A stretch of DNA of 64,000 nt from contig NZ_OY764544.1 of the NCBI RefSeq assembly GCF_963668475.1, forward strand, positions 2,356,001 to 2,420,000, given 5' to 3'. The stretch comes from an uncultured Methanospirillum sp. (GTDB taxonomy: Archaea; Halobacteriota; Methanomicrobia; Methanomicrobiales; Methanospirillaceae). Below, in pieces: positions 63,959 through 64,000 of this stretch (positions are counted from its first letter, which is position 1; the number at the start of each line of letters is the position of its first letter). The translations under genes and the position numbers were made by a program. The notes under the pieces were generated by a model. It had not been told where the DNA came from and did no database searches. It worked only from the letters and a program-made list of their open reading frames with translations.

Positions 63959-64000
63959 GCGATCAGGTTCCGAAGAGTTATGTGCCCGAAGGTGAGAGTA
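63955..64000 (+). CDS. Start of a gene cut by the window end
   Basis: ATG 63955 overlaps the preceding stop in the ATGA arrangement and begins MSDQVPKSYVPEGES, still open at the last base. Only 15 residues are visible, so no function can be given. Confidence 0.5.
   Translation, partial: MSDQVPKSYVPEGES

Overview
The window reads as chromosomal DNA from a methanogenic euryarchaeon, most likely of the order Methanomicrobiales. The reasons are a single-domain archaeal histone, an FmdE-type protein, SD sequences mixed with TATA-box leaderless starts, and the style of its secreted proteins (PKD and PEGA domains, TPT-rich linkers). This placement is inference from gene content; no rRNA or tRNA gene was seen. 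About 68 protein genes are supported. No CRISPR array, transposase, tRNA or rRNA was found.

Layout. 0.1-4.2 kb: a CotH / VTC-polyphosphate-polymerase-like / DUF4956 / secreted protein cluster. 4.3-5.6 kb: enolase. 5.6-10.2 kb: a phosphate block on the minus strand (phoU, pstB and a single gene fusing pstC to pstA) facing a divergent AbrB-PhoU regulator across an intergenic region with CCGGGGA repeats. 10.3-21.3 kb: TrmO, an FmdE homologue, a DrrAB-type exporter, cbiQ-cbiN without cbiM/cbiO, a Cys-rich winged-helix protein, a lipoprotein, an MBL-fold hydrolase, a PreA-like enzyme, a GNAT protein, a LytS-type sensor kinase and rubrerythrin. 21.4-37.6 kb: a stretch rich in exported proteins (beta-helix/PKD/PEGA protein, papain-like protease, BMP-type binding protein, a C39-like protein lacking its cysteine, small secreted proteins), with hemerythrin, histone, a frameshifted ABC exporter and a MarR-MFS operon.

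37.7-44.9 kb: an SNF2 helicase interrupted by an in-frame stop, its SWIM-domain partner, a methyltransferase, a transglutaminase-like protein, an HTH regulator with a clear operator, and SdpI-type membrane genes. 45-49 kb: small redox and regulatory genes (CMD, two MarR, a PNPOx-like protein, a NapH-like ferredoxin, TetR). 49-54 kb: GNAT, DUF3147, a split REC/PAS signalling protein, MFS and YkgJ. 54.1-58.3 kb: the most unusual operon, an ArsR-flavodoxin fusion followed by a flavodoxin, an EFR1 flavodoxin-ferredoxin, a radical SAM enzyme and a DUF169 protein. 58.4-64 kb: TPR proteins, a Thr/Pro-rich secreted protein, DUF6506 and membrane proteins.

Two themes run through the window. First, several small regulators have perfect inverted repeats overlapping their own TATA box or start codon, which suggests autoregulation. 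Second, at least five single-base frame breaks, four of them in homopolymers, plus one in-frame stop interrupt otherwise well-conserved genes. These are either genuine decay or sequence errors, and the sequence alone cannot decide.
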